Source of the DNA: Chloroflexota bacterium
Lineage (GTDB): Bacteria; Chloroflexota; UBA5177
DNA: 42,323 nucleotides
Direction: 5' to 3'
Assembly: GCA_025449555.1 (NCBI GenBank)
Contig: JANWJD010000206.1
Coordinates: 1 to 42,323, forward strand
Part shown: positions 19,193 through 29,755 of the stretch, one piece after another
Position numbering within the stretch: position 1 is the stretch's first letter
How the letters are laid out: each line of letters opens with the position of its first letter
Program-made: the position numbers and the translations under genes
Notes under the pieces: model-generated
Told to the model about the DNA's origin: nothing
The model's database searches: none
Seen by the model: the letters and a program-made list of their open reading frames with translations, nothing else

Positions 19193-20053
19193 GTGCCGCA
19201 CTCCATGAGAACACAACCGCACGCATTCGTCTCCCTCCGGGCGCGCGCCTTCGTAGCCAGGCGGCAACACTGGCCGTTGGGCTCGTCGATCGAGCTCATC
19301 CGGCCCTATTGGTACCAGCTCCTATTGCTGGCAGTCATACCTGTCGCGTTTTGGCTGGATGCTCGCACCACCTCGATCGGACAACAGAACGTGCTGGGTG
19401 CATGTGCCTGGATCTTGCTACTCCTGTCAATGCGCTTCTCTCCGCCGGCGGAGCGCCGCCAGGTATGGGTCATGGTCGGAGTGGCGTCGGCGGTTGAGGT
19501 CTGGGCCTCGATCGTGTGGGGCATCTACCGGTACCGCTTCGGCAACGTGCCTATGTTCGTTCCTCCAGGCCATGGCCTGGTGTATTTGTGGGCCCTGCGC
19601 GCCGCGCGCACCCCGCTCCTCGTCAAGTATCCGCGCCAGGCGAAATGGTTCGGCCTGGTGGGCGCGACGGCCTGGGCGATCTTTGGTCTGACACTCGAGC
19701 CGATGCTGTTTGGTCGTCTCGATCTCACGGGCGCGATGTTCTGGCCCCTCTTTGTCTGGTTCATGCGCAAGCCGTCTGCGCCGATTTACGCCTCCGCGTT
19801 CTTCGTCACTTCCGTCCTCGAACTCGTCGGAACGAGCTTTGGCACCTGGCGATGGCAGATATTCGCTCCCGTGACGCATATCCCCACCGGCAACCCACCG
19901 TCGGTCATCTCCGCCGGATACTGTGTTATGGACTACACCTCGCTCCGGGTGGCGGCCATGTTACCGGCAAGCGGCTTGCTGCTCTATCTGTGGCGCCGCA
20001 TCCGACCACGGTCCGACGGTGACGAAGACGAAGTCGAGGTCCTGGCCGGATAG
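19193..20053 (+). CDS. conserved polytopic membrane protein
   Basis: 286 aa ORF with multiple hydrophobic helices and conserved-looking motifs YRFGNVPMFVPPGHGLVYLWALR and TGNPPSVISAGYCVMDY. Confidence 0.75.
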   Translation: MPHSMRTQPHAFVSLRARAFVARRQHWPLGSSIELIRPYWYQLLLLAVIPVAFWLDARTTSIGQQNVLGACAWILLLLSMRFSPPAERRQVWVMVGVASAVEVWASIVWGIYRYRFGNVPMFVPPGHGLVYLWALRAARTPLLVKYPRQAKWFGLVGATAWAIFGLTLEPMLFGRLDLTGAMFWPLFVWFMRKPSAPIYASAFFVTSVLELVGTSFGTWRWQIFAPVTHIPTGNPPSVISAGYCVMDYTSLRVAAMLPASGLLLYLWRRIRPRSDGDEDEVEVLAG

Positions 20054-20087
20054 AGTCGGCGCACCGGCCCCAATCCTGAGCTCCGGA

Positions 20088-21986
20088 CTACGGGTGCGTC
20101 GGGTGATCCGGGTGTGCCGGATGAACGGGGTGATCCGGATGTTCCGGGTGCTTCGAATCGTCGGATTCTCCATGCGACGTACTTTGTACTGGAGTCGACG
20201 TCGGGACGGTGGCCTTCGTACTGGTCGGCATCGGGCTCGTCGGGCGAACGACCGGCGCCGGCGAGGTAGGAGTTGCCTGGTGAATCGGATACGACACCGG
20301 TGCGGAACTGCCGGAATTTGAAGTTGGCCTGGTCGACGTCGGACCGGCCGAGGATTTCGTGGGAATCTGAGCCGCCACGATCGGTCGAACAATGATTCCG
20401 GCCGACGGCGTCGGACTCTTTGCAATGGCAACCACCTGGGTCTGCGTAGGAGGCAAAACGGGTGCCGTGGAGGCCGAACCAGTAGCAATCGAAGGCGGAG
20501 CAGGCGGGGACGGTGTGCTGCGCCTCGAGCCCGGCGTGGATGAAACCACCGGCGTGTGGTTTTTGCCCGGCGTGCCCGGTGGTCGAGGCACATTCCCCGA
20601 CGTTCCTGTATTGGAAACCCTGGCCGGTGTATGCCTCGGTCCCGCATGGACCGGTTGAACGCCGAGCGTGTTACGGCTAGCTGTCTGACTCGGCCGGCTC
20701 AGCGTCGTCGCCCGTCGCCGAATGGACGCGATCGCGGGACGCAATGCCCTGCTCTGGGTGATCGTCGCGATAGAACGAGGGGTCGGTATCGCTGCAGCAA
20801 CTTCGACCGGACCGGGTGCGCTGCTGCTCGTATGCCGGCCCGCTTTTGCAGTTCGCTTGGAAGTGGTCTGAGGCTTCGTGACGTGGTGCACAGAGTGTCG
20901 TACCGGGTGTGACGCATGCGTGGAGTGTCGGTTCGGCTGAACGTGGAGTACCGCGGCTACCGAGTAGGCGCCGGTATACACTCCCACTCCCTTGACCAGG
21001 GCGGCCACACTCCAGCGATAGGTTCGTGGTTGCATCGAAAGGGTCACACACGTACCGGACACCTTCCGGGTTGGCTGCCCCTGTATGCGCAATCGGTACC
21101 CAACAGCATGTGCCACAGCAGACCAGCACAACCGGGCATGCTTTCCACCCATTGCGATTCCGCTCACCGGCGCCAGAGCCACCGGCCGGCTCACGGAAGG
21201 CTTCGCAACTGCAAAGTGCTGTGAAGGCGTGTACAGTTGCCATGTCTTTCCGATGTGCGCCTGCACTCGCCAGTAGTAGAGTTGCGGCCCGGTAACGCTC
21301 AGTCTATAGCTGGATGTCGCGACGCTGATTGTTCGGCTGCCGCGCGCGAACACCGCAGCGTCCGATGGATCTCCGGGAGCAGTTGCAATCTGCAGATGAT
21401 ACATCGATGCATGCGGAACCCTCGTCCAGGCCAGGGTGACCGAACCGCCGGAGACGAATTTCGAGCCGTGATTTGCCCCCAACTGCGACAGAGTCATGAC
21501 AACTGGCCGCCGAGTGGGCGTCACACCAGGCTCGCGAGCGAACAGAGCGCCCGCCACCACGACCAGAACCGCCGCTGCCGCGACCAGTGCGTACGGCCAT
21601 GCGATTCCTCTGGATTCTTCCTCGTCTTCCGCTGCAGGGACCACCACGAGCCGCGGCATCCCGCTCGCTGATGGCGCGACGAGCGGCGCAGCCGGCTCTG
21701 GTTGGTGAAACACAGGACTGAATGCGGTGGGAGCTGCTCGCTCCCCGCCCGTCATACTCTCGCTTCGGCGCAACGCCTCGTCATACACTTGCCGTCCCTC
21801 GGGCGTGGCAAGCAAGTCTCGCCGCATGCGTCGGATTCGTTCCCACAGGTCGGCGGAACGTTGCGGCGACGAATAGACCAGGGCAATGGCCTGTTCAGAG
21901 ACTTTTTCTATCGCGGCTTCGATTTCAGCCTGCGGCGCTGATGGTTCAAGCCCCAGAAACTCGTAGTGATCGTCTACAGCAGCCAC
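20088..21986 (-). CDS. large Ser/Thr/Pro-rich membrane/surface protein with J-like N-terminus and FN3-like repeats
   Basis: N-terminal YEFLGLEPSAPQAEIEAAIEK...ATPEGRQVYDEALRR; TM helix IAWPYALVAAAAVLVVVAGALFA; two beta-rich FN3-like segments; about 270 aa STP-rich tail ending in HPEHPDHPVHPAHPDHPTHP. Confidence 0.8.
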   Translation of the reverse strand: MAAVDDHYEFLGLEPSAPQAEIEAAIEKVSEQAIALVYSSPQRSADLWERIRRMRRDLLATPEGRQVYDEALRRSESMTGGERAAPTAFSPVFHQPEPAAPLVAPSASGMPRLVVVPAAEDEEESRGIAWPYALVAAAAVLVVVAGALFAREPGVTPTRRPVVMTLSQLGANHGSKFVSGGSVTLAWTRVPHASMYHLQIATAPGDPSDAAVFARGSRTISVATSSYRLSVTGPQLYYWRVQAHIGKTWQLYTPSQHFAVAKPSVSRPVALAPVSGIAMGGKHARLCWSAVAHAVGYRLRIQGQPTRKVSGTCVTLSMQPRTYRWSVAALVKGVGVYTGAYSVAAVLHVQPNRHSTHASHPVRHSVHHVTKPQTTSKRTAKAGRHTSSSAPGPVEVAAAIPTPRSIATITQSRALRPAIASIRRRATTLSRPSQTASRNTLGVQPVHAGPRHTPARVSNTGTSGNVPRPPGTPGKNHTPVVSSTPGSRRSTPSPPAPPSIATGSASTAPVLPPTQTQVVAIAKSPTPSAGIIVRPIVAAQIPTKSSAGPTSTRPTSNSGSSAPVSYPIHQATPTSPAPVVRPTSPMPTSTKATVPTSTPVQSTSHGESDDSKHPEHPDHPVHPAHPDHPTHP

Positions 21987-22195
21987 CCACTCACCTTATG
22001 AGAAATCCACGGGCGAGGGAATCCGGGGACTCGATCTGGAGGTAGAAATGAAGGCCGCTTCGATCGTGCGCGGCCCAGTCGCTTGCCGAACTTTGGGTTT
22101 CATTCTAGCGGTGCCCCGGCAGACTTGCAAGTGCACAAGGTCACCACAATTTTGGGACCGGCAATTCGTCTCGACGCCCTGCGAGCAGGACGAAT

Positions 22196-22230
22196 AAGAA
22201 AAGGGAAGGACCCTGGCTCGGGCCCTTCCC
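22196..22230 (-). terminator. intrinsic terminator downstream of tRNA-Asn
   Basis: Minus strand: GGGAAGG-gcccgagccagggt-CCTTCCC-TTTTCTT. Confidence 0.75.
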
Positions 22231-22244
22231 CGCGATCATCCTGG

Positions 22245-22317
22245 CTCCGGCGGCAGGACTCGAACCTACGACCAAGCGGTTAACAGCCGCCCGCTCTACC
22301 AACTGAGCTACGCCGGA
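22245..22317 (-). tRNA. tRNA-Asn (GTT)
   Basis: Minus strand TCCGGCGTAGCTCAGTTGGTAGAGCGGGCGGCTGTTAACCGCTTGGTCGTAGGTTCGAGTCCTGCCGCCGGAG, with encoded CCA (22242-22244); complete cloverleaf, anticodon GTT. Confidence 0.96.
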
Positions 22318-22407
22318 ATAAAGAAGCGCCGTGAGTCTGCACTCGCAACGCTATGCCAGTATAGGCCGCGTCCACGAAGCCGTTCAAGACCGCACGCTCG
22401 AGGCTGG

Positions 22408-23718
22408 CTATACCTCTAAATAGTCGCGCAATTTTCGGCTGCGAGAAGGATGACGCAGCTTGCGGAGTGCCTTCGCCTCGATTTGCCGGATGCGCTCGCG
22501 CGTCACATTGAACTCTTTGCCGACTTCTTCCAGCGTGCGGCTGCGACCGTCCGCCAGACCGAAGCGCAATCGCAGCACCTCGCGTTCGCGCTCCGTCAAA
22601 GTGCCGAGCACCTCTTCCATGGACTCGCGCAATAACTGGAAGGACGCTGCGTCTGACGGCGCTTCACCTCCCTCGTCCGGAATGAAGTCACCGAGATTGC
22701 TGTCTTCTTCGTCGCCGATCGGCGTCTGCAGCGAAACGGGCGTCTGCGATACCTTCATAATCTCTCGAACTTTTTCCGCGGGCAGGTCCATCTCCAGGCC
22801 GATCTCTTCCGGCGTCGGCTCTCGCCCCTTCTCTTGCAACAGGCGCCGGGAGATACGCACCAGCTTGTTGATGGTTTCGACCATGTGCACCGGGATCCGA
22901 ATCGTGCGCGCCTGGTCGGCTATGGCGCGAGTAATCGCCTGTCGAATCCACCAGGTGGCATACGTCGAAAATTTGTATCCCTTGGTGTGGTCGAATTTGG
23001 TCACGGCACGAATCAGGCCGATGTTGCCCTCTTGCACCAGATCCAGCAGGTTCATGCCACGCCCAATGTACTTTTTCGCGACGCTCACGACCAGCCGCAA
23101 ATTCGCCTCGGTCAGTTTGCGTCTGGCTTCCATGCCATGATCGATAATGCGCTGGTCGAATTCTTCGCCATTGGTGCGCCGTTCCATCTCGGCATCGCCG
23201 TCTCGCATGGCCTGAGCCAGCTCAACCTCTTCCCGGCCCTTCAACAAGCGAACCCGTCCAATTTCGCGCAGGTACATTCGAACCGGATCGTCGAGGGCTG
23301 CCCCTTCGGCATCAAGCACCCTTTCCAATTCCTCGGTCGAGACCTCTTCGTCTTCTTCGATCCCTCCTTCGGGATCATCCTCGACCTTAACCGCGTGCGT
23401 CACGAGATCCGTGATGACCGCATCGATCTTTTCCGGGTCGTCTCCCGCGACGTCGAGAATCTCGTCGACTTCGGCTACCGGCAAATGACCGTCCTGGATG
23501 GCCTTTTGTCGGACTGCTTCCTGATCGATTGACAGCTCGACGTCTTCCTGATCGATCGACAGCTCGACTTCCTCGGCGGTTGGCTCGGCGTCGACTTCGG
23601 TGACGATCGCGTCTTGCAACGAATCCCCCTGGGTCTGTCCATGTCGCGTGGCGGAGTCGCTAACCACGTTGGGCATGCTCCGCATATTGGGGACAGAATA
23701 GCACGGCCACGCTAGCAA
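22408..23718 (-). CDS. rpoD: RNA polymerase primary sigma factor (start uncertain)
   Basis: [66 protein letters not shown]-terminal [40 protein letters not shown]. Confidence 0.96.
   Translation of the reverse strand: MLAWPCYSVPNMRSMPNVVSDSATRHGQTQGDSLQDAIVTEVDAEPTAEEVELSIDQEDVELSIDQEAVRQKAIQDGHLPVAEVDEILDVAGDDPEKIDAVITDLVTHAVKVEDDPEGGIEEDEEVSTEELERVLDAEGAALDDPVRMYLREIGRVRLLKGREEVELAQAMRDGDAEMERRTNGEEFDQRIIDHGMEARRKLTEANLRLVVSVAKKYIGRGMNLLDLVQEGNIGLIRAVTKFDHTKGYKFSTYATWWIRQAITRAIADQARTIRIPVHMVETINKLVRISRRLLQEKGREPTPEEIGLEMDLPAEKVREIMKVSQTPVSLQTPIGDEEDSNLGDFIPDEGGEAPSDAASFQLLRESMEEVLGTLTEREREVLRLRFGLADGRSRTLEEVGKEFNVTRERIRQIEAKALRKLRHPSRSRKLRDYLEV
23521..23574 (-). repeat. 27-bp tandem duplication in rpoD encoding VELSIDQE x2
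   Basis: ctgatcgattgacagctcgacgtcttc / ctgatcgatcgacagctcgacttcctc; protein [19 protein letters not shown]. Confidence 0.85.
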
Positions 23719-23796
23719 TTGCCCACTTCAACACGTGTTTGTCATGAGGTTTTCGGACATTGTAATGCTCGCCGGTCTGCGTCCAAATTCGGCGGG

Positions 23797-25248
23797 TCAA
23801 TACGATCGCGCCACAACACAGCGAAACGAAGCCGGCCTTCCACAGCACACGCAGGGCCCGGAAGACGCCGCCTCCCTGTCATCGAGAGGGATTGCTCGCA
23901 CTGTCGCCTTCTCAGCGGCCAGCGCGATCTCACATTCCTTGGAATCGCACCAGTTCACAGTCACGAAACCACCGGGGTCGATTAGCCGTTCTCGCAGCTC
24001 GTCCCACGTGTCTGCACTGGAGGTGTGCGCCGCCACGTATCGTGCGGCCTCCGCGAATAAGTTGGCCTGAACCGCCTCCAATAAGGTGTGCACCTCGTCC
24101 ACGATGCCGGACACCGGCGCGTGCGTTTTCTCACGCGTGTCTCGACGGGCAATCACCACACTCTCGCTGTCAACGTCTCGCGGCCCGATCTCGATTCTCA
24201 ACGGCACGCCGCGCAATTCCCAGTCATTGAACTTGAAGCCCGGCGTGACCTGGTCGCGCCAGTCGGTCTTGACTCGCACGCCCGCGTCCCCGAGTGCGTG
24301 CCGGACGTCCTCCACCAGTGGTTCGACCTTGTCACGATCCTCATCTTTGCGCCAGATTGGAACGATCACGACCTGATACGGCGCCACACGCGGCGGCAAG
24401 CGCAGCCCCTTCGCGTCGCCGTGCACCATGATCAGTGCGCCGATCAATCGGGTGGTGACCGCCCAACTCGTCGACCAGGGATAATCGCGCTTGCCTTCCC
24501 GGTCCAGAAATGTGACGTCGAACGCCTTCGAGAAGTTCTGTCCCAGGTTGTGCGAGGTGCCCATCTGGAGCGCCTTGGCGTCGCCCATGAGCGACTCCAT
24601 AGTGAATGTACTCAGCGCTCCCGCGAATTTCTCGCTCTCCGTTTTGCGGCCCTGATACACCGGAATCGCCAGTTCATCCTGGATGAATCGCACGTACAGC
24701 TTGAGGATGAGCAGCGCCTCTTCATCGGCCTCTTCAAACGTGGCGTGTGCGGTGTGGCCCTCTTGCCATAAGAATTCAGCGGTACGCAGGAATGGACGCG
24801 TGCGAATCTCCCAGCGCAACACATTTGCCCACTGGTTCAGCAACACCGGCAAATCGCGATACGACTCAATCCATTTGGAGAGCATGTCGTAGATGATCGT
24901 TTCCGATGTCGGCCGAACGACGAGCGGCTCGGTCAACTCCTCGCCGCCACCGTGGGTCACGACCGCTAACTGAGGCGCAAAACCTTCTACGTGTTCGGCT
25001 TCCTTTTGAATGAAGCTGAGGGGAATCAACAGTGGAAAGTAAGCGTTTTGGTGCCCGGTCGCCTTGAGCTCCCGGTCGACGTACTGTTGCATCAATTCCC
25101 AAATGGCGTAGCCGTACGGGCGGATGACCATGGACCCCCGTACCGCGGTGTAGTCGGCAAGCTCCGCTTTGAGTACCGTATCGATATACCACTTGCTAAA
25201 TGCCTCGTCGCGTCCGTCCTGGACGTCGGTCTCTGCTTCCGTCGTCAT
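23797..25248 (-). CDS. proS: proline--tRNA ligase, archaeal/eukaryotic-like type
   Basis: WYIDTVLKAELADYTAVRGSMVIRPYGYAIWELMQ, VVRPTSETIIYDMLSKWI, LRWEIRTRPFLRTAEFLWQEGHTAH; C-terminal Cys cluster and terminal SY. Confidence 0.95.
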   Translation of the reverse strand: MTTEAETDVQDGRDEAFSKWYIDTVLKAELADYTAVRGSMVIRPYGYAIWELMQQYVDRELKATGHQNAYFPLLIPLSFIQKEAEHVEGFAPQLAVVTHGGGEELTEPLVVRPTSETIIYDMLSKWIESYRDLPVLLNQWANVLRWEIRTRPFLRTAEFLWQEGHTAHATFEEADEEALLILKLYVRFIQDELAIPVYQGRKTESEKFAGALSTFTMESLMGDAKALQMGTSHNLGQNFSKAFDVTFLDREGKRDYPWSTSWAVTTRLIGALIMVHGDAKGLRLPPRVAPYQVVIVPIWRKDEDRDKVEPLVEDVRHALGDAGVRVKTDWRDQVTPGFKFNDWELRGVPLRIEIGPRDVDSESVVIARRDTREKTHAPVSGIVDEVHTLLEAVQANLFAEAARYVAAHTSSADTWDELRERLIDPGGFVTVNWCDSKECEIALAAEKATVRAIPLDDREAASSGPCVCCGRPASFRCVVARSY

Positions 25249-25260
25249 GCTTCCCCCGTT

Positions 25261-26640
25261 TCAGAACCGAAAATCGCGGATCGCGTGCCATTCCGCGTCC
25301 GTCACAGTCATCCAATGGAAAAATGAAGCGCCGATCGCGCCACTCGCCTTGCTACCCGCCAAAAATCCGCGAACCTCGTCGGAGCTGGGAGCGTGAGGAC
25401 CCATTTCGAGTCGACCGAAATCGTCGAACGCCTGACCGATGGGTTCCACCGGGACATGGCCCGAAACCCTGCGAATGGTATCGACCGATTCGGCCGCGTA
25501 TCGACGGGCGTAATCAAAGCCATAACGCATTTGCCCGTAATTCAAACCGTAGGCCGACTGTGTTTGATGCCAGTAGTCCATAGGCGCGATTACATTGTAC
25601 GACCGAGCCAACTCAGCAAACGGATAGTCCGCGAATGATTGCGGTGGATAGGGTACACCCACCAGCAGGTACTGCGGGCCAAGATCGGTCCGCACCAGTT
25701 GTGAATACGCGCGCACGTCCCAGAGTTGAACGTTCTGTTCCAGGTCCGCCGCGATCCCGTCGAAGCGTTGCCCGGAGGGCGTGTGAAATGCGGCAACCTG
25801 GCGCGTGAGCGCAATATCTGAGGCAAGATCATAAAGGTACGGATAGACCCAGGCGATCACCGCAATGTGCAGCTTGTGCGCGGCGTCGATGAGCTTGCCC
25901 ACTGCTTTCTCTCCGTGAAATCCCAACGGCGAAATGGCAGATTCAAGATATATATGCGTGATTCCGTTTCGCTGTGCTGTGCGTGCCACGGTACCGGCGT
26001 CACCGGTGGCGATCAATCCGAGCGTCAGCCACATGCCTTTGCCCGCGACCTGAGTCCAGAGTGGGCGACCATGCAGACGCGTTGTTCCCGGATCGGGCAT
26101 CCGGAATTGGATGTCGTCTCCGAGCGCCCACGACGATCCGATGCGATACCACACCTTTCCGGTTGCGTCCTGTTGCCAGGCGGAAACCAGGACCGGTTGT
26201 CCGGCCGCAACCGACCCCGTGCTCCGGCCATTCGGTCCGGTGAACAACTGTACCGGGGAGGTCGGAATCGCTGACGCCCGCAGCGGACGGGCGGCGTGCG
26301 CTTGCACGCGATAGTGGACTTCCGGGGCATGGTACGTCGACACACTGTTCCACGGGCCGCCGTAGAACAGTTGAGATTTGTCCACCCAGCCGTCGACGCT
26401 ATCCCAGATCTTGACTCTGGCCCATGCGCCATGCGTTCCCAGAACTTCAACCTGAGACTGCTCGACCAGCGCCGCCAGCACGGGCGACTTGTCGTCGGCA
26501 CCTTGATGTACCAGGACATTGTCATGTCGAATGAGTGCGACGGGAGGCGTGGATCGAGGCGATGCAGCCAATACCTGCGCCCTCGCCGGAATGAGAAGCG
26601 CCGCCAGGAAGGCGGCGCAAATGGCGACTCGGTCCCGCAT
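25261..26640 (-). CDS. secreted protein with SH3b domains and a putative glycoside-hydrolase-like TIM-barrel domain
   Basis: Signal peptide; SH3b-like VLVHQGADDKSPVLAALVEQSQVEVLGTHGAWARVKIWDSVDGWVDKSQL; barrel-like GITHIYLESAISPLGF, AVIAWVYPYL, FDGIAADLEQ, VIAPMDYWHQ. Confidence 0.75.
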   Translation of the reverse strand: MRDRVAICAAFLAALLIPARAQVLAASPRSTPPVALIRHDNVLVHQGADDKSPVLAALVEQSQVEVLGTHGAWARVKIWDSVDGWVDKSQLFYGGPWNSVSTYHAPEVHYRVQAHAARPLRASAIPTSPVQLFTGPNGRSTGSVAAGQPVLVSAWQQDATGKVWYRIGSSWALGDDIQFRMPDPGTTRLHGRPLWTQVAGKGMWLTLGLIATGDAGTVARTAQRNGITHIYLESAISPLGFHGEKAVGKLIDAAHKLHIAVIAWVYPYLYDLASDIALTRQVAAFHTPSGQRFDGIAADLEQNVQLWDVRAYSQLVRTDLGPQYLLVGVPYPPQSFADYPFAELARSYNVIAPMDYWHQTQSAYGLNYGQMRYGFDYARRYAAESVDTIRRVSGHVPVEPIGQAFDDFGRLEMGPHAPSSDEVRGFLAGSKASGAIGASFFHWMTVTDAEWHAIRDFRF

Positions 26641-26855
26641 TACGACTCGAGATGACCCCGCTCACGGAGGTACCGATAGAACCTCAAGCGTGCCAGCTCA
26701 GGTTTGGAGAGTCGTCGTTCGAACAACTGTTGGATGGCTATGCCTGCTCCGATCGCGGCGAGTGCTGCCAGGGCCACCGCGAGCCCGACGTTTGAGCCGT
26801 TTGCGGCTCTCTGTGCCGTTGAAGGTTCTTGGTCCCAACTTGACTCTTCGGCCAT
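26640..26855 (-). CDS. small single-TM hypothetical protein
   Basis: 71 aa ORF with hydrophobic core [22 protein letters not shown]; abuts the downstream minus-strand gene. Confidence 0.5.
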   Translation of the reverse strand: MAEESSWDQEPSTAQRAANGSNVGLAVALAALAAIGAGIAIQQLFERRLSKPELARLRFYRYLRERGHLES

Positions 26856-26955
26856 CAGCGCCCCCTTGCTCGCAAAATCCGCTCATTGTATCAAGGCCCA
26901 TTTTTGCCGTCCACGATTTTTGTGCCCTTCTACAATGAATCGAGGAACTACGATC

Positions 26956-28995
26956 ATGACCAATCGACTTGCCGGCCAGACCAGTCCGTATCTGCGGCAG
27001 CACGCCCAGAATCCGGTTGACTGGTATCCCTGGGGACCCGAAGCGCTTGGTGCGGCGCAAGCTGCCGGAAAGCCGATTCTGGTCAGCATCGGCTATTCGG
27101 CCTGCCACTGGTGTCACGTCATGGCACATGAGTCGTTCGAGGACGAACAAACTGCCGCCTTGATGAACCAACACTTCATCAACATCAAAGTCGATAGGGA
27201 AGAACGCCCGGACGTTGACTCTATCTATATGGAGGCGGTGCAAGCACTCACGGGATCGGGAGGCTGGCCGCTCAATGTCTTTTTGACTCCGGATGGGCGC
27301 CCTTTTTTTGGTGGCACCTACTTCCCGCCGCAGCCTCGCCATGGACTGCCGAGCTGGCAGCAAGTTCTCGCCGGTGTAGCAGAAACCTATGACGAACGTC
27401 CGGACGACATCCTGCATAATGCTCAGGCTCTTACGACGTTTATCGAGCAAGCGCAGCGACAGGGCGAATCGGATGACTCCCTGGGTCCCGACGTCATCAC
27501 CCAGGCGTATGCCGCGATGGCCCGCCAGTTCGATCTGTTGAATGGAGGCTTCGGCTCTGCGCCAAAGTTTCCTCAGCCGCTGGGCCTCGAATTCGTGCTC
27601 CGTCGATTGAGTCAAACTCGTGATGCGCGCGCGCTCGAATTTGTGCGTGTGACGCTCGACAAGATGGCGGCCGGAGGTATCTACGATCAACTTGGCGGAG
27701 GCTTCCACCGGTATTCGGTCGACGATGTGTGGCTGGTTCCGCACTTCGAGAAAATGCTCTACGACAATGCCTTGCTGGCGCGCCTCTACATAGCTGCCTT
27801 CCAGGCGACCGGAGACGCCCGGTATCGCAAAGTGGCGGAGGAAACACTTGACTACCTGCTGCGCGATCTTCGATCGCCCGAAGGCGCGTTCTTCTCTTCC
27901 CAGGATGCCGACAGCGAAGGGGTAGAGGGACGCTACTACGTCTGGACGCTCGACGAACTGCTTCATCTGTTGGGGCCCGAAGAAGCAGTGCTGTCGGCGC
28001 ACCATTTCGGCGTGACACCAGATGGCAATTTCGACGGAAAGTCCATCTTAACGACCGCCGCGACGGTGGAGGAGGTGGCATTGCGTGCCGGTCTGACCGT
28101 TGACGAGGCAGCGTCCGCGCTCGCCCGGGCCCGCGTTATCCTCCTGGATGCGAGAGGAAGTCGGACACCGCCCCAAACCGATACGAAGATCCTCGCCGGC
28201 TGGAACGCCCTGGCCATTCGCGCTCTGGCCGAAGCCGGACGCATCTTCCAACGGGACGACTATCTCGAGGCGGCCACAACGGCGATGCAACACATCCTCA
28301 CCGCTATGCGCCCAGACGGCAGGCTGGTTCGCAGCTACCTCGACGGGCCGGGCGAGGTCTCGGCCTTTCTGGAAGACTACGCCTTTGTGGTCGAAGCCTT
28401 GATCACTCTCTACATGACCGCGTTCGACCGCGAGTATCTCCGCCTGGCGGAAGAATTGGCGCAGGAGATGGTCCAGTTATTTCGCGACGAACAGGGCGGC
28501 GCCTTCTACGACACCCCGTGCGACTCAACCGCACTCATCGTGAGACCCCGCAGCCTTTTCGACAATCCGATTCCATCCGGGAACTCAGCCGCCGCATTCG
28601 CCTTTGTCCGTCTCGAGGCCCTGACCGGCACGGTCGAGTACGGAGATCATGCGCGGAAGGTACTGCAGGCATCGCGCCGGCTCCTCTCACAGGCGCCTCT
28701 GACCGTGTCCTACGCCTTGAGTGCCCTCGACTTTCAACTGACACCCCCGGTTCAGATCGCCATCGCCGGATTGCCGGAAGCGTCGGCAACTGCTGACTTC
28801 GTCCGTACCGTCTATCAGCGGTATCTCCCCAACGCCGTCGTGGCCGTGGGCGTCACCAACTCAATGCCATTGCTCGATCGTCGAGAATCGCCCGATGGCC
28901 AACCCGCGGCGTACCTCTGTGAGCACTTTGTCTGCCGGATGCCGGCCACCGATCCTTCCGCCCTGGCCCGACAACTGGACACGTTGACCGGGTAG
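26956..28995 (+). CDS. thioredoxin-domain protein, YyaL/DUF255 (spermatogenesis-associated protein 20-like) family
   Basis: [62 protein letters not shown]; start placed at MTNRLAG with SD cgaggaac. Confidence 0.93.
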   Translation: MTNRLAGQTSPYLRQHAQNPVDWYPWGPEALGAAQAAGKPILVSIGYSACHWCHVMAHESFEDEQTAALMNQHFINIKVDREERPDVDSIYMEAVQALTGSGGWPLNVFLTPDGRPFFGGTYFPPQPRHGLPSWQQVLAGVAETYDERPDDILHNAQALTTFIEQAQRQGESDDSLGPDVITQAYAAMARQFDLLNGGFGSAPKFPQPLGLEFVLRRLSQTRDARALEFVRVTLDKMAAGGIYDQLGGGFHRYSVDDVWLVPHFEKMLYDNALLARLYIAAFQATGDARYRKVAEETLDYLLRDLRSPEGAFFSSQDADSEGVEGRYYVWTLDELLHLLGPEEAVLSAHHFGVTPDGNFDGKSILTTAATVEEVALRAGLTVDEAASALARARVILLDARGSRTPPQTDTKILAGWNALAIRALAEAGRIFQRDDYLEAATTAMQHILTAMRPDGRLVRSYLDGPGEVSAFLEDYAFVVEALITLYMTAFDREYLRLAEELAQEMVQLFRDEQGGAFYDTPCDSTALIVRPRSLFDNPIPSGNSAAAFAFVRLEALTGTVEYGDHARKVLQASRRLLSQAPLTVSYALSALDFQLTPPVQIAIAGLPEASATADFVRTVYQRYLPNAVVAVGVTNSMPLLDRRESPDGQPAAYLCEHFVCRMPATDPSALARQLDTLTG

Positions 28996-29005
28996 CTTGC
29001 CGGGG

Positions 29006-29635
29006 CTACTTTGACTCGGTGATAGTCACTCGCTTCAAGTACACGTCGTGCGCCGGCGTGGAAAGTTCTCCGTTCCCGGGATTGGGTTGCACTGGAGTAT
29101 TTTCGAGCTTGTGAACCGTGTTCATACCCGAGATCACGCGACCAAAGATCGTATACAGCGGCTTGAGCTGACTCGCCGCCGCAGGCCCGGTCACGATGAA
29201 GAATTGGCTTCCGTTGGTGTTGGCGCCGCTGTTCGCCATGGCAACCGTTCCTGGGGTGTACTTCAGAATGACCTTCTCATCTCGAAAGTGGTAGCCCGGA
29301 CCACCGAAGCCGGTGCCTGTCGGATCACCGGTCTGGATCACGAACCCCTTCACAACGCGATGAAAGATGATGCCATCGAAATAGCGGTGCCGCGCCAGAA
29401 AAACGAAGCTGTTGACCGCGATCGGCGCCGCCTTGGGGAGCAACTGCACCGCAATCAACCCATCGCTGGTCGTCATGGTCGCGAGGTAGCGATGAGCGGG
29501 ATTGATGGTCATAGGTGGGGCCTTCGACCAATGGGTTTGTCGCGTTGGGGTCGGACTACTGTTGCCGGAGGCAGCTGTGCCGCAACCGGCGAGCAGCACG
29601 AAAAGCAGAACGATCAGAAGCTTACGCAAAAACAA
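29006..29635 (-). CDS. peptidyl-prolyl cis-trans isomerase, cyclophilin type, lipoprotein
   Basis: Lipobox LLAGC; NSFVFLARHRYFDGIIFHRVVKGFVIQTGDPTGTGFGGPGYHFRDE, NGSQFFIVTGPA. Confidence 0.93.
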   Translation of the reverse strand: MFLRKLLIVLLFVLLAGCGTAASGNSSPTPTRQTHWSKAPPMTINPAHRYLATMTTSDGLIAVQLLPKAAPIAVNSFVFLARHRYFDGIIFHRVVKGFVIQTGDPTGTGFGGPGYHFRDEKVILKYTPGTVAMANSGANTNGSQFFIVTGPAAASQLKPLYTIFGRVISGMNTVHKLENTPVQPNPGNGELSTPAHDVYLKRVTITESK

Positions 29636-29755
29636 TCACTCCGAGTCTTGACGCATACGCGGGTCAATTGGGCAGCCACCCGCTCCCCGCCCACCGCGCA
29701 TTTTGTGCGCGCGGGGCATTGGCCGTAGGAGTGTACCACGGGTATTACTGTCAAT

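Noticed and set aside
26698-28005. 435-aa minus-strand ORF antisense to the DUF255/YyaL-like gene
   Set aside because: Shadow ORF in GC-rich DNA. The plus strand has clear family motifs over the same region, and the minus translation has no recognisable domain.
29749-29754. Minus-strand TTGACA upstream of the cyclophilin gene
   Set aside because: Perfect -35 hexamer, but no convincing -10 at the expected spacing.
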